In this document: in pieces, positions 55,158 to 64,000 of the stretch
Position numbering within the stretch: position 1 is the first letter of the stretch
Layout: each line of letters begins with the position of its first letter
Assembly: GCF_000151665.1 (NCBI RefSeq)
Contig: NW_013171868.1
Coordinates: forward strand, 441,501 to 505,500
Direction: 5' to 3'
DNA: 64,000 nucleotides
Source of the DNA: Blastocystis hominis
Taxonomy: Eukaryota; Sar; Bigyra; Opalinata; Blastocystidae
The notes under the pieces: generated by a model
Told to the model about the DNA's origin: nothing
What the model saw: only the letters and a program-made list of their open reading frames with translations
The model's database searches: none
Made by a program: the position numbers and the translations under genes

Positions 55158-55360
55158 TTGTTTTCCCGGAAAGTGCAACTCCGCGAGTATCAAACGTTTT
55201 GAATCAGCGCAAGCCTGCTTGTGGACAAGTCTTCACAAATAATAATGGACTTTTATAACCGAATAATAATGAGATTTTCAACCTTCATTTAAATATCCCG
55301 CGGTGAAACATCCCATTCTTGTTTCTCTTTTCAAAAGATTCGCCCGGAAAGAAACGGTAG

Positions 55361-55554
55361 ATGGATGAGGTAGCCATGCTACAGGAAGTGAAGTACCATT
55401 TTAGAACTGTTTCGAACTTAGAAAGTGCTTGGTCACTTTATCCTTTGTAGTCAAATCAATCGACGAGGACATCGATCAAATGCAGCTCTCCATGGAGCGA
55501 GTCACAGCGCTTACGAATTCCTGGAAGTCTTTACTCCGAAGGTCCCGCACTTAG
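55361..55554 (+). CDS. 55-residue coiled-coil protein
   Basis: Exons 55361-55424 and 55451-55554 (26-bp intron). The whole chain is one amphipathic helix or helical hairpin: LQEVKYHFRTVSNLE, then IDEDIDQMQLSMERV, then TNSWKSLLRR. Length and the C-terminal SW-x2-LL pattern recall small DASH/Dam1 kinetochore subunits such as Dad2, but the similarity is too weak for a name. An encoded TAG is followed by TTGTTTATTAAA, a variant of the local 3' element. Confidence 0.55.
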
Positions 55555-55660
55555 TGCATTGTTTATTAAAACTAACAAGGATACAAATGAATATATAAAT
55601 ATACGAAAATAAACTGTTGTGAAACAGCAGAAAGGAAAACAGGTACAGATGTTCCACCTT

Positions 55661-58142
55661 CTACTTCAGATACTCCTTCAAAATCTTCCCCTGCTTGCTA
55701 ACGATACATCCCTTTCCGGACCGAACGCCGCCCTTAAAACATCCAATGTAGTACGAGCCGTCTGTGTAGTTCATTCTTCCCGTTCCTTCCTTCTCTCCAT
55801 TCACCCACTGCCCCGTGTAGACATTTCCCTCCACATAATAGTACGTTCCGAAGCCATGCGGCACATCATCCTTCCAATCTCCCTCATACTCCACCTTTCC
55901 GTCTTCACTCAGCTGCTTTCCCTTCCCTGACCGCTTCCCGCACACCACCTCCCCATCATACACGCTTCCCGACGAGAAAAACAGCTTCCCCGTCCCGCTC
56001 GCCAGGCCTTCCCGCCATTCCCCCTCATACACCAATTTCCCGCGGGAATCGAACTGCTTCCCGAACCCCTCGCGCTGATCCCGCGCGAAATGGCCCTCGT
56101 ACCGCGAGGAATCGCTCCAGACGAACACTCCCTCTCCCTCCTTCCTTCCGTTTTGAAACGCCCCCTCGTAGGATTGGCCGTCGGCCCACACCATGCGGCC
56201 CGTCCCCGTGAGCTCCCCGTTCGCGAAGCTCCCTTCGTAGAAGTGGCCCTCGGAGAAGAAGAGTTTCCCGCGGCCATGCCGCAGGCCTTGATGAAACGCC
56301 CCCGCGTAGAGGAGGATTGTGTTCTGCGTGTACTCCTTCCCTTCGCCCTCGAAAAGTCCGTTCTGGAACTCTCCGATGTAGAGCAGGTCGCCTTCCTTGT
56401 TGTAGAGCTGTCCATACCCGCTGAATTTCCCGTGCAGGAACTCCCCGTCGTAGCGAATCCCGCTTCCTGGATAGTACAGCACTCCCTTTCCGTAAAACCC
56501 GTTCTCGTCCGCCGTTCCCTCATACACCAAATACCCGTTCGCATCGAACTCGCGTCCTGCGCCTTCTCGTCTTCCTTCTCGGTACATTCCCACGCTGCAC
56601 AGCCTTCCTTCGCGAATACACCGACCCTTCTCCCTCCAGCTTGCCCCGCACGAACGTGCCGTCCACGTAATGCTCTCCGTCCACGTACAGCCGCCCCAAT
56701 CCGCAGTACTCTCCGTCCTGGAAGCAGCCCTCGTACAGCAGCTCGCCCGTCCGTCGAAACTCCTTGCCCACACCGTTCCGTTTCCCGCGTTTAAACGGAC
56801 CGCGGTACCGCACCGCGCCGTCGCCGTAGCACGTGTCGTAGCTCCCGTCCACGAGTTCGCCGTTCGCGAACACGCCGCGAATCACTTCGTCTTCGCCCAG
56901 CGACAAAACCCCGCGTCCGTGGTACCGCCCGCGCTGGAATTGCCCGCGGTAAATCACCTGGTTTGTCTCCAGGCTCTCGCCGATGCCCTCGAACAGACCG
57001 TTCTTGAAAAAACCGCGGTACACGCACTCGCCGAAGCGGTACTGCTCCCCGTACCCGCTCGGGACGTTTCCCTCCATCTCGCCCACGTAGTTCTCCGCGC
57101 CCTTCTCGGAGCAAACAAACGCCAGAGAGCAGAAACGGAGAAGTCCCTCGCGCTCCATGGCGTCGTTTTCGACGAGAACCGCGGGAATGTGGGGATACAG
57201 GGACTGGATTTGCTGGAGAAGCGGAGGGTTCGCCAATTCCCCGGTGATCACAATTTTGTCCAAATTCTGGAATTCCAATTTTCGGGAAGCCATGCATTTC
57301 GAAAAAGTGGAAACGAGGGAATCGCTGAGGGACTTGAAGTGCGCGGCAAGAATTTGGTGGGAAAGTTTTCCGTGCTCGCTCTGCCAGCGCAGTTTGGAAA
57401 GAGAGGTGTGGAGAGATTCGAACGATTCGGATGGTTCTGAAGGAAAAAGCGAATTTTGGAATTGCGAAATAAGGGATGAAACGGTTAAATAGGGACATTC
57501 TTCCCAGAGAGGGTAGGAGCCCAGTTTGGAGGAAGTGGAGAACAGGAGACAGTGGGAAGTGTCGATTCCTGTGTTGAGGATGAGAGAGTGGGATTTGGAG
57601 GAGGCGGAGGGCATGACAGCATACCCCAGAAGTGATGTCGAATCAATGACATGGCAATTCGTAAAGCCGCATTCTTTCATACACTCTCCGATCAGAAACG
57701 AATAGGAAATGAAATAATCGAGAGAACAGCACAGCACAATCGTATCCAAAGAAACATGACTCCAGGAGATGTAACGATCACGAAGATGGCATAACAAGTA
57801 GTATAAAGGGAGATGGGAATGATCAGTTTGGTTTTCAGAGGAAGCTACGAAAGAAAATGTCATACGCATGATCCTACCTGATTCACTTTCGTCGAACAAC
57901 AGAGGACGACGTAAAAATTCGTCGAGAGAACGCAACACACAAAAATGAGGAATAATGTCAGTAAAATTTGATGAATCAATGCCAAATGCAAATTTCAGAG
58001 AGCCATCGTCCAAAAAGCATAGAGAAGAAAGGGGAATTCGCCGCTCGCAATGAGCTTCATAGCCAGTTCCACACTCATTCTTCTGAATCAGCATGCTTGT
58101 TACATGGGATTCTCCAAGACAAATGCACAAGACAGACTCCAT
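55661..58142 (-). CDS. Actin/HSP70-fold-like N-terminal domain plus MORN-repeat protein
   Basis: About 805 residues. Exons 58142-57878, 57844-56626, 56594-55661. The 33-bp intron 57845-57877 is a multiple of three without a stop, so the gene also reads through; its ends (GTAGGATC...TCGTAG) argue that it is spliced. Residues 1-330 have hallmarks of an actin/HSP70-type nucleotide-binding fold: a short first strand (SVLCICLGES), SLILNTGIDTSHCLLF in the phosphate-2 position and KIVITGELANPPLLQQI like the adenosine motif. The remaining 470 residues are some 18-20 MORN units (YEGxxxxGxxxGxGxxxY). MORN repeats bind membranes or act as scaffolds. The ATPase assignment is inferred from pattern only. 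Confidence 0.75.
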
Positions 58143-58248
58143 TTGTGTCAAATAGAGATAAATATATATATATATATAATAGATTTTTGGAAAATTGTTT
58201 TGCATACAAAGGAGATAAAAAGATACATGCATTTATTATTCTCCAGAC

Positions 58249-59306
58249 ATGGTAAAGCTAATTGAAAAGAATAGAATCAATGTTCTCTTTATCAGGTACT
58301 TTTGGGACGAGCGTATTCCTTCTTAGTGATCTTCATCAAAAGTTCGATTTTTCATCTCTGTTAGAGATACTTCGTACCATTATCAAGAGAGATGCGTACA
58401 TTTCTCCAAGGGTTTGTGAGTAGAATCGATATTTTGTTTATCGGAGGCGATTTTGGAAATGTTCAACATGAGGATAACGAGGAAGAGGAAGAGGAGGAGG
58501 AGGAGGAAGAAGAGGAAATGGAGAATACAGCACACAAGAAACGTACACGTACATATGAAGAATCGCTTCTACATGGTACTCTTCTTGCTGTAGGATTTAG
58601 AATATAGCCCTTTCGGTACTCTCCATTCCCATTCTTTGGATTCCTGGAAATGTTGCGAATAAATAGCCATCCATTATATGTAGCATGATAGTACAGAGTC
58701 GTTTTTTCCAAAAGGAGACATGAAGAAGGAGATTGTGAATGTACACAATCGTGTGATTCGAATAGCCGAAGATTTGTACGTTGCTGGGTTTGGAGGAAGT
58801 GTTTCTGCCCTCGACATAAAGAAACAACTGGTTTGGAAAGGATACCCTGTTGCCAAGGGCGATTTCAACGTTTCTCAATTGCAGAAATCAATTACCAAGC
58901 TTCCTAAAAACAGTTCTGTATTTTTGAATCCCTGATTTTATCCACGTAGCTTATCATCATGACCCATAATCCCCCAACGATTGCTCCTACGAGTGTCTTG
59001 TATAGTAGTAAATTAAATAAAAAGATATTTGCTGGAAGTAAAAAGCTGGATTCCCTTGTCACCAAGGCACTTCAACATGTATTTCTTCCTTTTGTCTATG
59101 CGATTCAGATGAATGTCCCCGTTGTTCTGCACGGTCACTGTCACTATGCTATTGGATCCAACCTGTACATCTCCAAGTTTGGACAGACGAAGATTCTGAC
59201 CGCCGGGGCTTTTAAGAATTCGGACGCAGCCACGTTCTCGCTGGTGCGTGTGGATGGCAAATGGGAACTCGTTTCTCAAACGCTGTTTAATGTGGGAGTT
59301 CTTTAG
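58249..59306 (+). CDS. Calcineurin-like metallophosphoesterase
   Basis: 290 residues. Exons 58249-58295, 58327-58395, 58424-58575, 58608-58651, 58684-58917, 58950-59078, 59109-59306. The complete metal-binding set appears only after splicing: SDLHQ, FIGGDFGN, PGNHDS, MTHNPP and HGHCHYAIG. An acidic run of 13 Glu follows the second motif (58476-58515). The last intron (59079-59108, 30 bp) has no stop and is a multiple of three; removal leaves ALQHMNVPVVLHGH. Similar to bacterial and protist UDP-sugar or 2',3'-cyclic phosphodiesterase-like enzymes; substrate unknown. A TTGTTTGTTTG element follows at 59338. Confidence 0.9.
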
Positions 59307-59337
59307 AGCAAAAAACGAAAGAGTTTGTGAAAGGAGT

Positions 59338-59345
59338 TGTTTGTT
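59338..59345 (+). terminator. 3'-end element TGTTTGTT of the metallophosphoesterase
   Basis: 31 bases after the stop codon, 64 bases before the next ATG on the same strand. Confidence 0.75.
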
Positions 59346-59409
59346 TGATAATGAAGGATTACTGTACACGCATATATCAAATAAAAAAATAGGTGGGAAC
59401 TGGATTGAA

Positions 59410-60622
59410 ATGGCCGACAGCAATAAAGAAGTCAAGGACAGTAATGCATTGCGTGGGTGATAAGGGATAGAGGTGACTAAGTGTTTAAGCCAGGTGGACG
59501 AAATGGTGAAAGAAAAGAAGAATAGTGAGGACATCATTGCTCTGATCTCATCGGTTCTGGAGGAAGTGTACATTTGAGTTTTTCTTTTTTAATGTAGCTG
59601 CCCAAATGAGGACACTCTCTTCGAGGCCGCCCCCCTTCACTATAGGCTTGCCACTTTCCTTATTGACTCTGCCCATGTACATTTCCCCAAAGAGGCCATA
59701 ACTCTCAGGACCGTCTTGCGCAGCAGGAGAACGATGCGAACGAGAACGAGGATATCAACGAGGATGAGGAGGAAAAGACCCTCGGTCTCATCGAAGACGA
59801 TCTCCAAATCGCCTGGGAGAATCTGGAGACTGGTAAGCTTTTCGACGTCCCCTTCTCTCTAGCTCGCGTCCTGTACTCGCAGCCCACAACCCCCGGCGAT
59901 TACCGCAAGGAGCTGGCGGACATCCACCAGAAACTCGGCGAGATCGAGATGGAAAAGGGCGACTTCGAGAGCTCCCTAGCGAGCCACGAAGCGAGCCTGG
60001 CGCTGTGCGAGCAGCTGTACCCCGCGGCGAGTCGGGAGCAGGCGAACTGTCTGTTTCTGTGCGGCTTAGCGCAGTATTATCTGGCAGAGAACGACGCGCT
60101 GCTGTCGGAGGACGACCCCGAGCTGGCGCCCAAGGCCGAGAAGGAGGCCAAGGAGAGCGCGGAGCGGCTGCGGCTGGCGCAGAGCGCGCTGCTGCGGTGC
60201 GCGTTGGAGCAGGCGAGGAAGGAAGGAGCGACGGAGAAGGAGGTGGAGGCGAAGACGGATTTGGCGGGACTGAGGGAGGCGGCGAAGGCGCTGCAGGGGA
60301 AAGAAGGACTGTCGGAGAAGGTGAAGGAGCTGCTGGAGGTGGCGCTGGATGTGACGGAGAATGTAGGGATGGGGAGGGAGTGCGAGGCAGATCGAGAAGG
60401 CGGACGCGTTCTCGGTGAAGAAGATCATTGAGAGGGAGCAGAGCGAGGTGAGGAAGATCAAATCGATGCTGAGAGAAGAAGAAGAAGAAGAGGAGGAGGA
60501 AGAAGAGGAAGAAGAGGAAGAAGAGGAAGAGGAAGGGGATACTGTGATTGAAATGGACGAGCTGAAGCGAGAGAAGAACGAGGACGACGACGCGCAGCCC
60601 GCCGCCAAGCGACAGCGAAAAT
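59410..60622 (+). CDS. NASP: NASP/Hif1/Sim3-type histone chaperone; stop made by polyadenylation
   Basis: SHNi-TPR protein that binds histone H3-H4. Exons 59410-59440, 59471-59567, 59598-59676, 59709-59832, 59863-60362, 60391-60622, about 355 residues. TPR-like helices with the acidic insertion (NDANENEDINEDEEE), the NASP signature WENLETARVLYSQ, TPR KLGEIEMEKGDFESSLASHEASL, and a long helical capping region. C-terminus: a poly-Glu stretch, then AAKRQRK, a nuclear-localisation signal as in NASP. No stop is encoded; the reading frame ends AAA T about five bases before CGTTTGTT, so the tail gives TAA. It shares that element with the convergent gene. Confidence 0.88.
60470..60540 (+). repeat. 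GAA/GAG tract encoding poly-Glu in NASP
   Basis: About 21 consecutive Glu codons; also gives a poly-Ser frame on the other strand. Confidence 0.85.
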
Positions 60623-60627
60623 CGAGC

Positions 60628-60640
60628 GTTTGTTACAAAC
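60628..60640. terminator. Palindromic 3' element shared by NASP and the convergent gene
   Basis: GTTTGT-T-ACAAAC, perfect arms. Plus strand CGTTTGTTAC serves NASP, minus strand GTGTTTGTAAC serves the facing gene. Neither gene encodes a stop; the T residues expected to be completed to TAA are at 60622 (+) and 60646 (-). Confidence 0.75.
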
Positions 60641-60645
60641 ACACC

Positions 60646-61646
60646 ACTTGGATCCTTTGGACACCTTGGCGTCTTTCGCCATCTTCTTCAACGGCTTTGC
60701 GGGCTGAGGGACCTTTGAAACCTTCGGAGCCTTCGGAGCCTTTGAAACCTTCGAGTCCTTTGAATCCTTTGAATCTTTTGGAGTCTGGACATGCTTCGGA
60801 GCAAGCGGTTTCGTGCTGGAACGAGGCGAGGGGCTGGAAGGGGTCGAGGGGTTGTAGAGAATGTGGGCGAGCTTCGGGTCGATCGAGCGATCTTGAGATA
60901 AGAAAGAGAGCAACACAAAATTACCGCTGCGATTGAAGATTTTGTGAATGTCCACTTTGGGAGAATCCTTCTTGGCCGGAGCATCCGCTTCTGGCTTAGC
61001 CTTCGGCTTCGGCTTGGCCTTCTCAGCGCTCTTCTGTTTTAGGGCTAACGCAGTCAATTTACTTCCTGCATTCGATAAAGGACGGGTTTTGATGATGGTC
61101 GGGGCAGATTTATTCTTGTGCGCTTCAAACAATTCCTTTTCCTTCTTTTCACGCGCTTCCTTCTCTTTTCGGAAAGCCGCTCTTTGTTCCTCCAGACGCT
61201 TCTTGTTCTGACGAGAATTTTTGTTAGGTCTCCTCTCCTTCTCCTCCTCCTCTTCCTCCATATCGTCAGGCAAACCTCCTTTGCTTAGCATCTTACGCAT
61301 CATTACAGCAATCATGCTATCACTAAGCTCTACAACATCTGGGTCTGTATTTTGTTTCACTTCGCTTTGATTGTCAATGGCAACCACTTCGTCTCTTCCC
61401 TCTATACCACTCGGTTTCTCTTCCTCTGCCTCCTCTTCTTCTTCACTTTCACATTTCTCTCCCTCTTCTTTGTTTTCCCCGTCTTCTTCCTTTTCTACCT
61501 CAATGTTCTCCTTTTTTTCCTCCTGCTCAGATTCTCTACATAAAAGAGTTTGCAAATATTCACTTATTTTCATCAGACACTTCCTCTGGGATAGGAATCG
61601 TCTTTTCTTCCTCTTTTAATTGTGTTATCTGGTTCTCAGTCTCCAT
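60646..61646 (-). CDS. Lys/Glu-rich low-complexity protein, unknown; stop made by polyadenylation
   Basis: About 310 residues. Exons 61646-61564, 61535-60932 and 60898-60646 by my reading; the 33-bp intron about 60899-60931 is a stopless multiple of three (GGTAATTTTGTG...CTCAAG). N-terminus very acidic (EEGEKCESEEEEEAEEE), centre basic coiled coil (KKRLEEQRAAFRKEKEAREKK), C-terminus of Pro-Lys-Ser repeats (KDSKDSKDSKVSKAPKAPK). A short conserved-looking helix DPKLAHILYNP sits in between. No domain recognised; the charge pattern suggests a nuclear or nucleolar scaffold. Frame ends TCC AAG T, five bases before TGTTTGTA; poly(A) makes TAA. Confidence 0.6.
60715..60780 (-). repeat. 9-bp imperfect tandem repeat in coding sequence
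   Basis: Units like CCTTTGAAT and CCTTCGGAG on the plus strand encode the KDSKDSK and KAPKAPK runs. Confidence 0.75.
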
Positions 61647-61743
61647 GTGTTTATAAAACAACTCACAGAACTAAGAGTGTTTTAAAAGTCCTTTTCTGAA
61701 CTCAAAAATCGCGACTATTTTTAGCGTTAACAATCACGTTAAA

Positions 61744-62566
61744 ATGATTCTGCCGGTCGTCTTTGCTTTAATCGTACTGTTACAGTTTGCCGATGCGAGT
61801 AGAAAACATTGCGATTTTTAAATTGGTAGAATGCTTCCAATACTCGTCTGTTTGTATACCGAACGGTAGATCGCCGTACATAGTTTGTTGATAGAATAGG
61901 AAGCGGTTCCTACAGGAACATTAATCAATACCAAAATGCTACAGCATTCTACACCTTTTATGCTGATATGGTCACCCAATACTATAGCGATGCATCCTGC
62001 ACCGAACCCACATACACTGAAGTGAGACAGTACGTTTTGTTTCTTTTTCTTCTATTCAGTTTTACCTATGATAAAGCGATTTGCCTAGGAGAGATCAAGT
62101 CAATAAGTGTGCGAATTGAGAACGCGAATGACGCTCACATGCAATCTATCGTGAAGGAGTGTGGATCGAAGCTCACTCGGGACTTCGTGGATATCTCGTT
62201 TCTGTTTTCGTATTGTTTGACCCGCAGAACTCTCTCATGCACGGTCGCTGGTTCACATCCGTTTGCCGATGAACTGAAGACGGTTGGAAGTTCGCTGTAT
62301 CGCTGCATTGATTTCCGTAGCTTTTAAATATATGGAATAACACTCTAGAGAACGGCCAGCCCGTTTTAAATGACATGAAGGCCGATGCTAAGTGCACGTC
62401 GGAATTTAATATGGGAATGTCGTGGCTGTCTGGAACCGTAATTGCAGTCGTCGTGGTGTTCATTGTGCTCATCATTGTTTCGATTGTGGCCATTCTCTAT
62501 GTGTTTATCAAGCCTGGACAGAAGAGAGAGGAAAAGAAGAACAACGCGGAGCAGTTCGCCGTATAA
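61744..62566 (+). CDS. Secreted/type I membrane protein with Cys-containing ectodomain
   Basis: 221 residues, not recognised. Exons 61744-61798, 61830-61849, 61884-62029, 62060-62197, 62228-62316, 62349-62566. Signal peptide MILPVVFALIVLLQFADA, ectodomain of about 140 residues with several Cys (CFQYSS, ASCTEPTY, AICLGE, KECGSKL, LSCTV, YRCIDF, AKCTSE) and Asn-linked glycosylation sequons such as NATA, then a transmembrane helix VIAVVVVFIVLIIVSIVAIL and a short basic tail. Two introns (62030-62059, 62198-62227) are 30-bp stopless multiples of three, assigned from their ends. A candidate surface protein of a gut protist; function unknown. Confidence 0.75.
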
Positions 62567-62592
62567 AGAGAGGAGATGCTGTTTGACTGATG

Positions 62593-62600
62593 TGTTTGTT
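62593..62600 (+). terminator. 3'-end element TGTTTGTT of the membrane-protein gene
   Basis: GTGTTTGTTG, 27 bases after the encoded TAA. Confidence 0.75.
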
Positions 62601-63193
62601 GAAATAAAGGCGAGGTGGAGTGGATTGCCATTTGGAAATAAGGTAATTAGGATAGGGAAACCTGAATGGGATGGAAGTGAATACTTGGAATGGAAAGGAA
62701 TGGAATGGCATGGGATTGGAAGTGGTTTAGTGGGATTATATGGGGATGGAAAATTGTTTATATGTGCGTGAAAGGGTGCTGAAGGGATGATTGATTGAGT
62801 TCGATGGGATGGATATAAGGGTGTTTCATTGGTAAACCTTAGAGTCGAATAAAATGTGAATGGATAGGAAAGGTACATAAAAATAAGAGAATGATGCGAA
62901 ATCAAGAATATAGTTTGAATGAACAGCTTCTAGTATTGGTTCATGTATCAATGGAGTCATCAAATCTGGTTTATTGAATTGGTATTGCTCAGGCAATCTG
63001 TGTAAAGGGATGAGCACCTGCATAATCGCATAGCCTGAATAGAAGGGTTTTAGTAGTCTTTCAGGAGGTTCTAACTATCAATATGTGAGTAATAAGGATT
63101 CTGATATTTTCCAGAAATATTAATTTGCTTGTAAAACGATCCAAACACATATATTTTTTGCTTCACACTACTATAAAAACCCGATCTATAGAC

Positions 63194-63220
63194 GATGAAT
63201 GAATGAATGAATGAATGAAT
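63194..63220 (+). repeat. (GAAT)n microsatellite
   Basis: Six to seven tandem copies. Confidence 0.9.
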
Positions 63221-63238
63221 CATTTTTACATTTTTAAA

Positions 63239-63271
63239 ATTCAAATTCAAATTCAAATTCAAATTCAAATT
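63239..63271 (+). repeat. (ATTCAA)n hexamer repeat
   Basis: Five to six tandem copies, 20 bases after the GAAT repeat. Confidence 0.9.
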
Positions 63272-63379
63272 CCATCATGCCTCTATTCTTTTTCCATTGA
63301 TCATTCCATTTCCCTGTCCCCTTTTCATTCCAACTCAACACACAACCTTCCCTTCTCCCATCATTTCCCTCCCTTGTCA

Positions 63380-63387
63380 AACAAACA
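63380..63387 (-). terminator. 3'-end element TGTTTGTT of the kinase gene
   Basis: Minus-strand ATGTGTTTGTTTG, about 20 bases past the encoded TAA. Confidence 0.75.
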
Positions 63388-63406
63388 CATCGCCACATAT
63401 TCTACA

Positions 63407-64000
63407 TTAGTTTAGCACAGTAGGAGCGGGTCCTCCTCTCTTCAACCTCTTAATGATCTCTGCAAACGAAGGCCTTGCTTCCGGATCCGGATCCCAACAA
63501 TCCCGAATCAACATCGCATACCACTCAGGACACGTTTCAGGAATTGGCAATCGCTTCTTATGTGTATGCACCATCATCGCGACCTATCCCTCACCTCTCC
63601 TCCCCGACCTTACCTGCATCGGCTGCATGCCATCGTACGGGATCTTCCGCGTGAGCAGTTCCCACAGATTGATCCCATACGAGTACACATCGGCCTTCTC
63701 CGTGTAGTTGTGCCCGTCCATGACCTCGGGCGCCATCCACTGAAACGTTCCGCACTGCCCGGTCATTAAATCGTGCGCCGTATCCGCCGCCTATTCGCAA
63801 CTCGCCCGGCATTGCCCACTTTAAACCGCGACAGCCCGAAATCGCTGACTTTGGCGGTCCACTTCTCGTTGATGAGGATGTTGAGCGACTTCAAGTCGCG
63901 ATGAATGATCACCGGCGTGGAGGTGTGAAGGAAGTTCATTCCGCGCGCCACGTCCAGCGCGATTCGAATGCGCCGCTGCCACGGAATCTGCACCGCGTAG
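63407..64000 (-). CDS. Protein kinase, TKL/tyrosine-kinase-like catalytic domain, 5' end outside window
   Basis: C-terminal lobe of a kinase. Exons 64000-63820, 63790-63614, 63583-63407, introns 29 and 30 bp. Seen: [12 protein letters not shown] catalytic loop, [21 protein letters not shown] activation segment and [24 protein letters not shown] (subdomain IX), and [18 protein letters not shown] (subdomain XI). HRDLKSLN and GTFQWMAPE are typical of TKL (Raf/CTR1-like) kinases. The chain ends 12 residues after the domain ([10 protein letters not shown]). N-lobe and any regulatory region lie beyond base 64000. Confidence 0.92.

Larger units (their letters stand above)
62567..63406. other. Intergenic, AT-rich with simple repeats
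   Basis: The longest gene-free stretch of the window (840 bases). Contains a 3' element at 62593, an imperfect GGAATGG-rich region (about 62670-62740) and two short tandem repeats near 63200-63270. No gene recognised. Confidence 0.65.

Noticed and set aside
62670-62740. GGAATGG-rich stretch considered as satellite or telomere-like repeat
   Set aside because: Too short and irregular; no strict period.

Overview
The window is nuclear DNA of a very gene-dense protist, most probably Blastocystis (Stramenopiles). Three things point there. Almost every gene is cut by tiny GT..AG introns, mostly 28-35 bp and usually ending TAG. The short 3' flanks repeatedly carry TGTTTGTT. Several genes have no encoded stop codon, but a T sits about 5 nt upstream of that element, so a poly(A) tail would complete TAA. 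All three are known for Blastocystis. The species call is an inference; no rRNA or other marker gene is present.

I resolve 41 protein-coding genes by joining frames across introns (about one per 1.6 kb). No tRNA, rRNA, CRISPR array or intact mobile element was seen. Left third: oxoglutarate/malate carrier (partial), an ALKBH8-type tRNA wobble-modification protein, a DUF726 hydrolase, a PFP subunit, a transportin-3-like karyopherin, a CXC-domain regulator, a PI-transfer protein, the spliceosomal helicase Prp22/DHX8, a helical-repeat protein, casein kinase 1, MANF and a GIDE-domain membrane protein.

Middle third: bHLH factor, dual-specificity phosphatase, MAM33/p32, SARNP/Tho1, a SERBP1/Stm1-like ribosome-associated protein, a SHAQKYF Myb protein, histidine ammonia-lyase, ALG5, FHIT, a PP2A-like phosphatase, a zinc-ribbon/penta-EF-hand protein, two tandem bubblegum-type acyl-CoA synthetases, a PACS-like sorting protein and YbeY.

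Right third: two tandem membrane-anchored helical paralogs of unknown family, a full-length ABCA transporter, small hypotheticals, an actin/HSP70-fold-like plus MORN-repeat protein, a metallophosphoesterase, NASP, a Lys/Glu-rich protein, a secreted type I membrane protein and a partial TKL-like kinase.

The genes are housekeeping and regulatory and form no pathway cluster. The most unusual property of the window is gene packing: tandem genes whose start codon follows the previous gene's 3' element by a few bases, convergent genes sharing an inverted-repeat 3' element, a divergent pair with start codons about 20 bp apart, and convergent CDSs overlapping by 4 bp. Two genes need a one-base frame correction (a sequence error or a real lesion).
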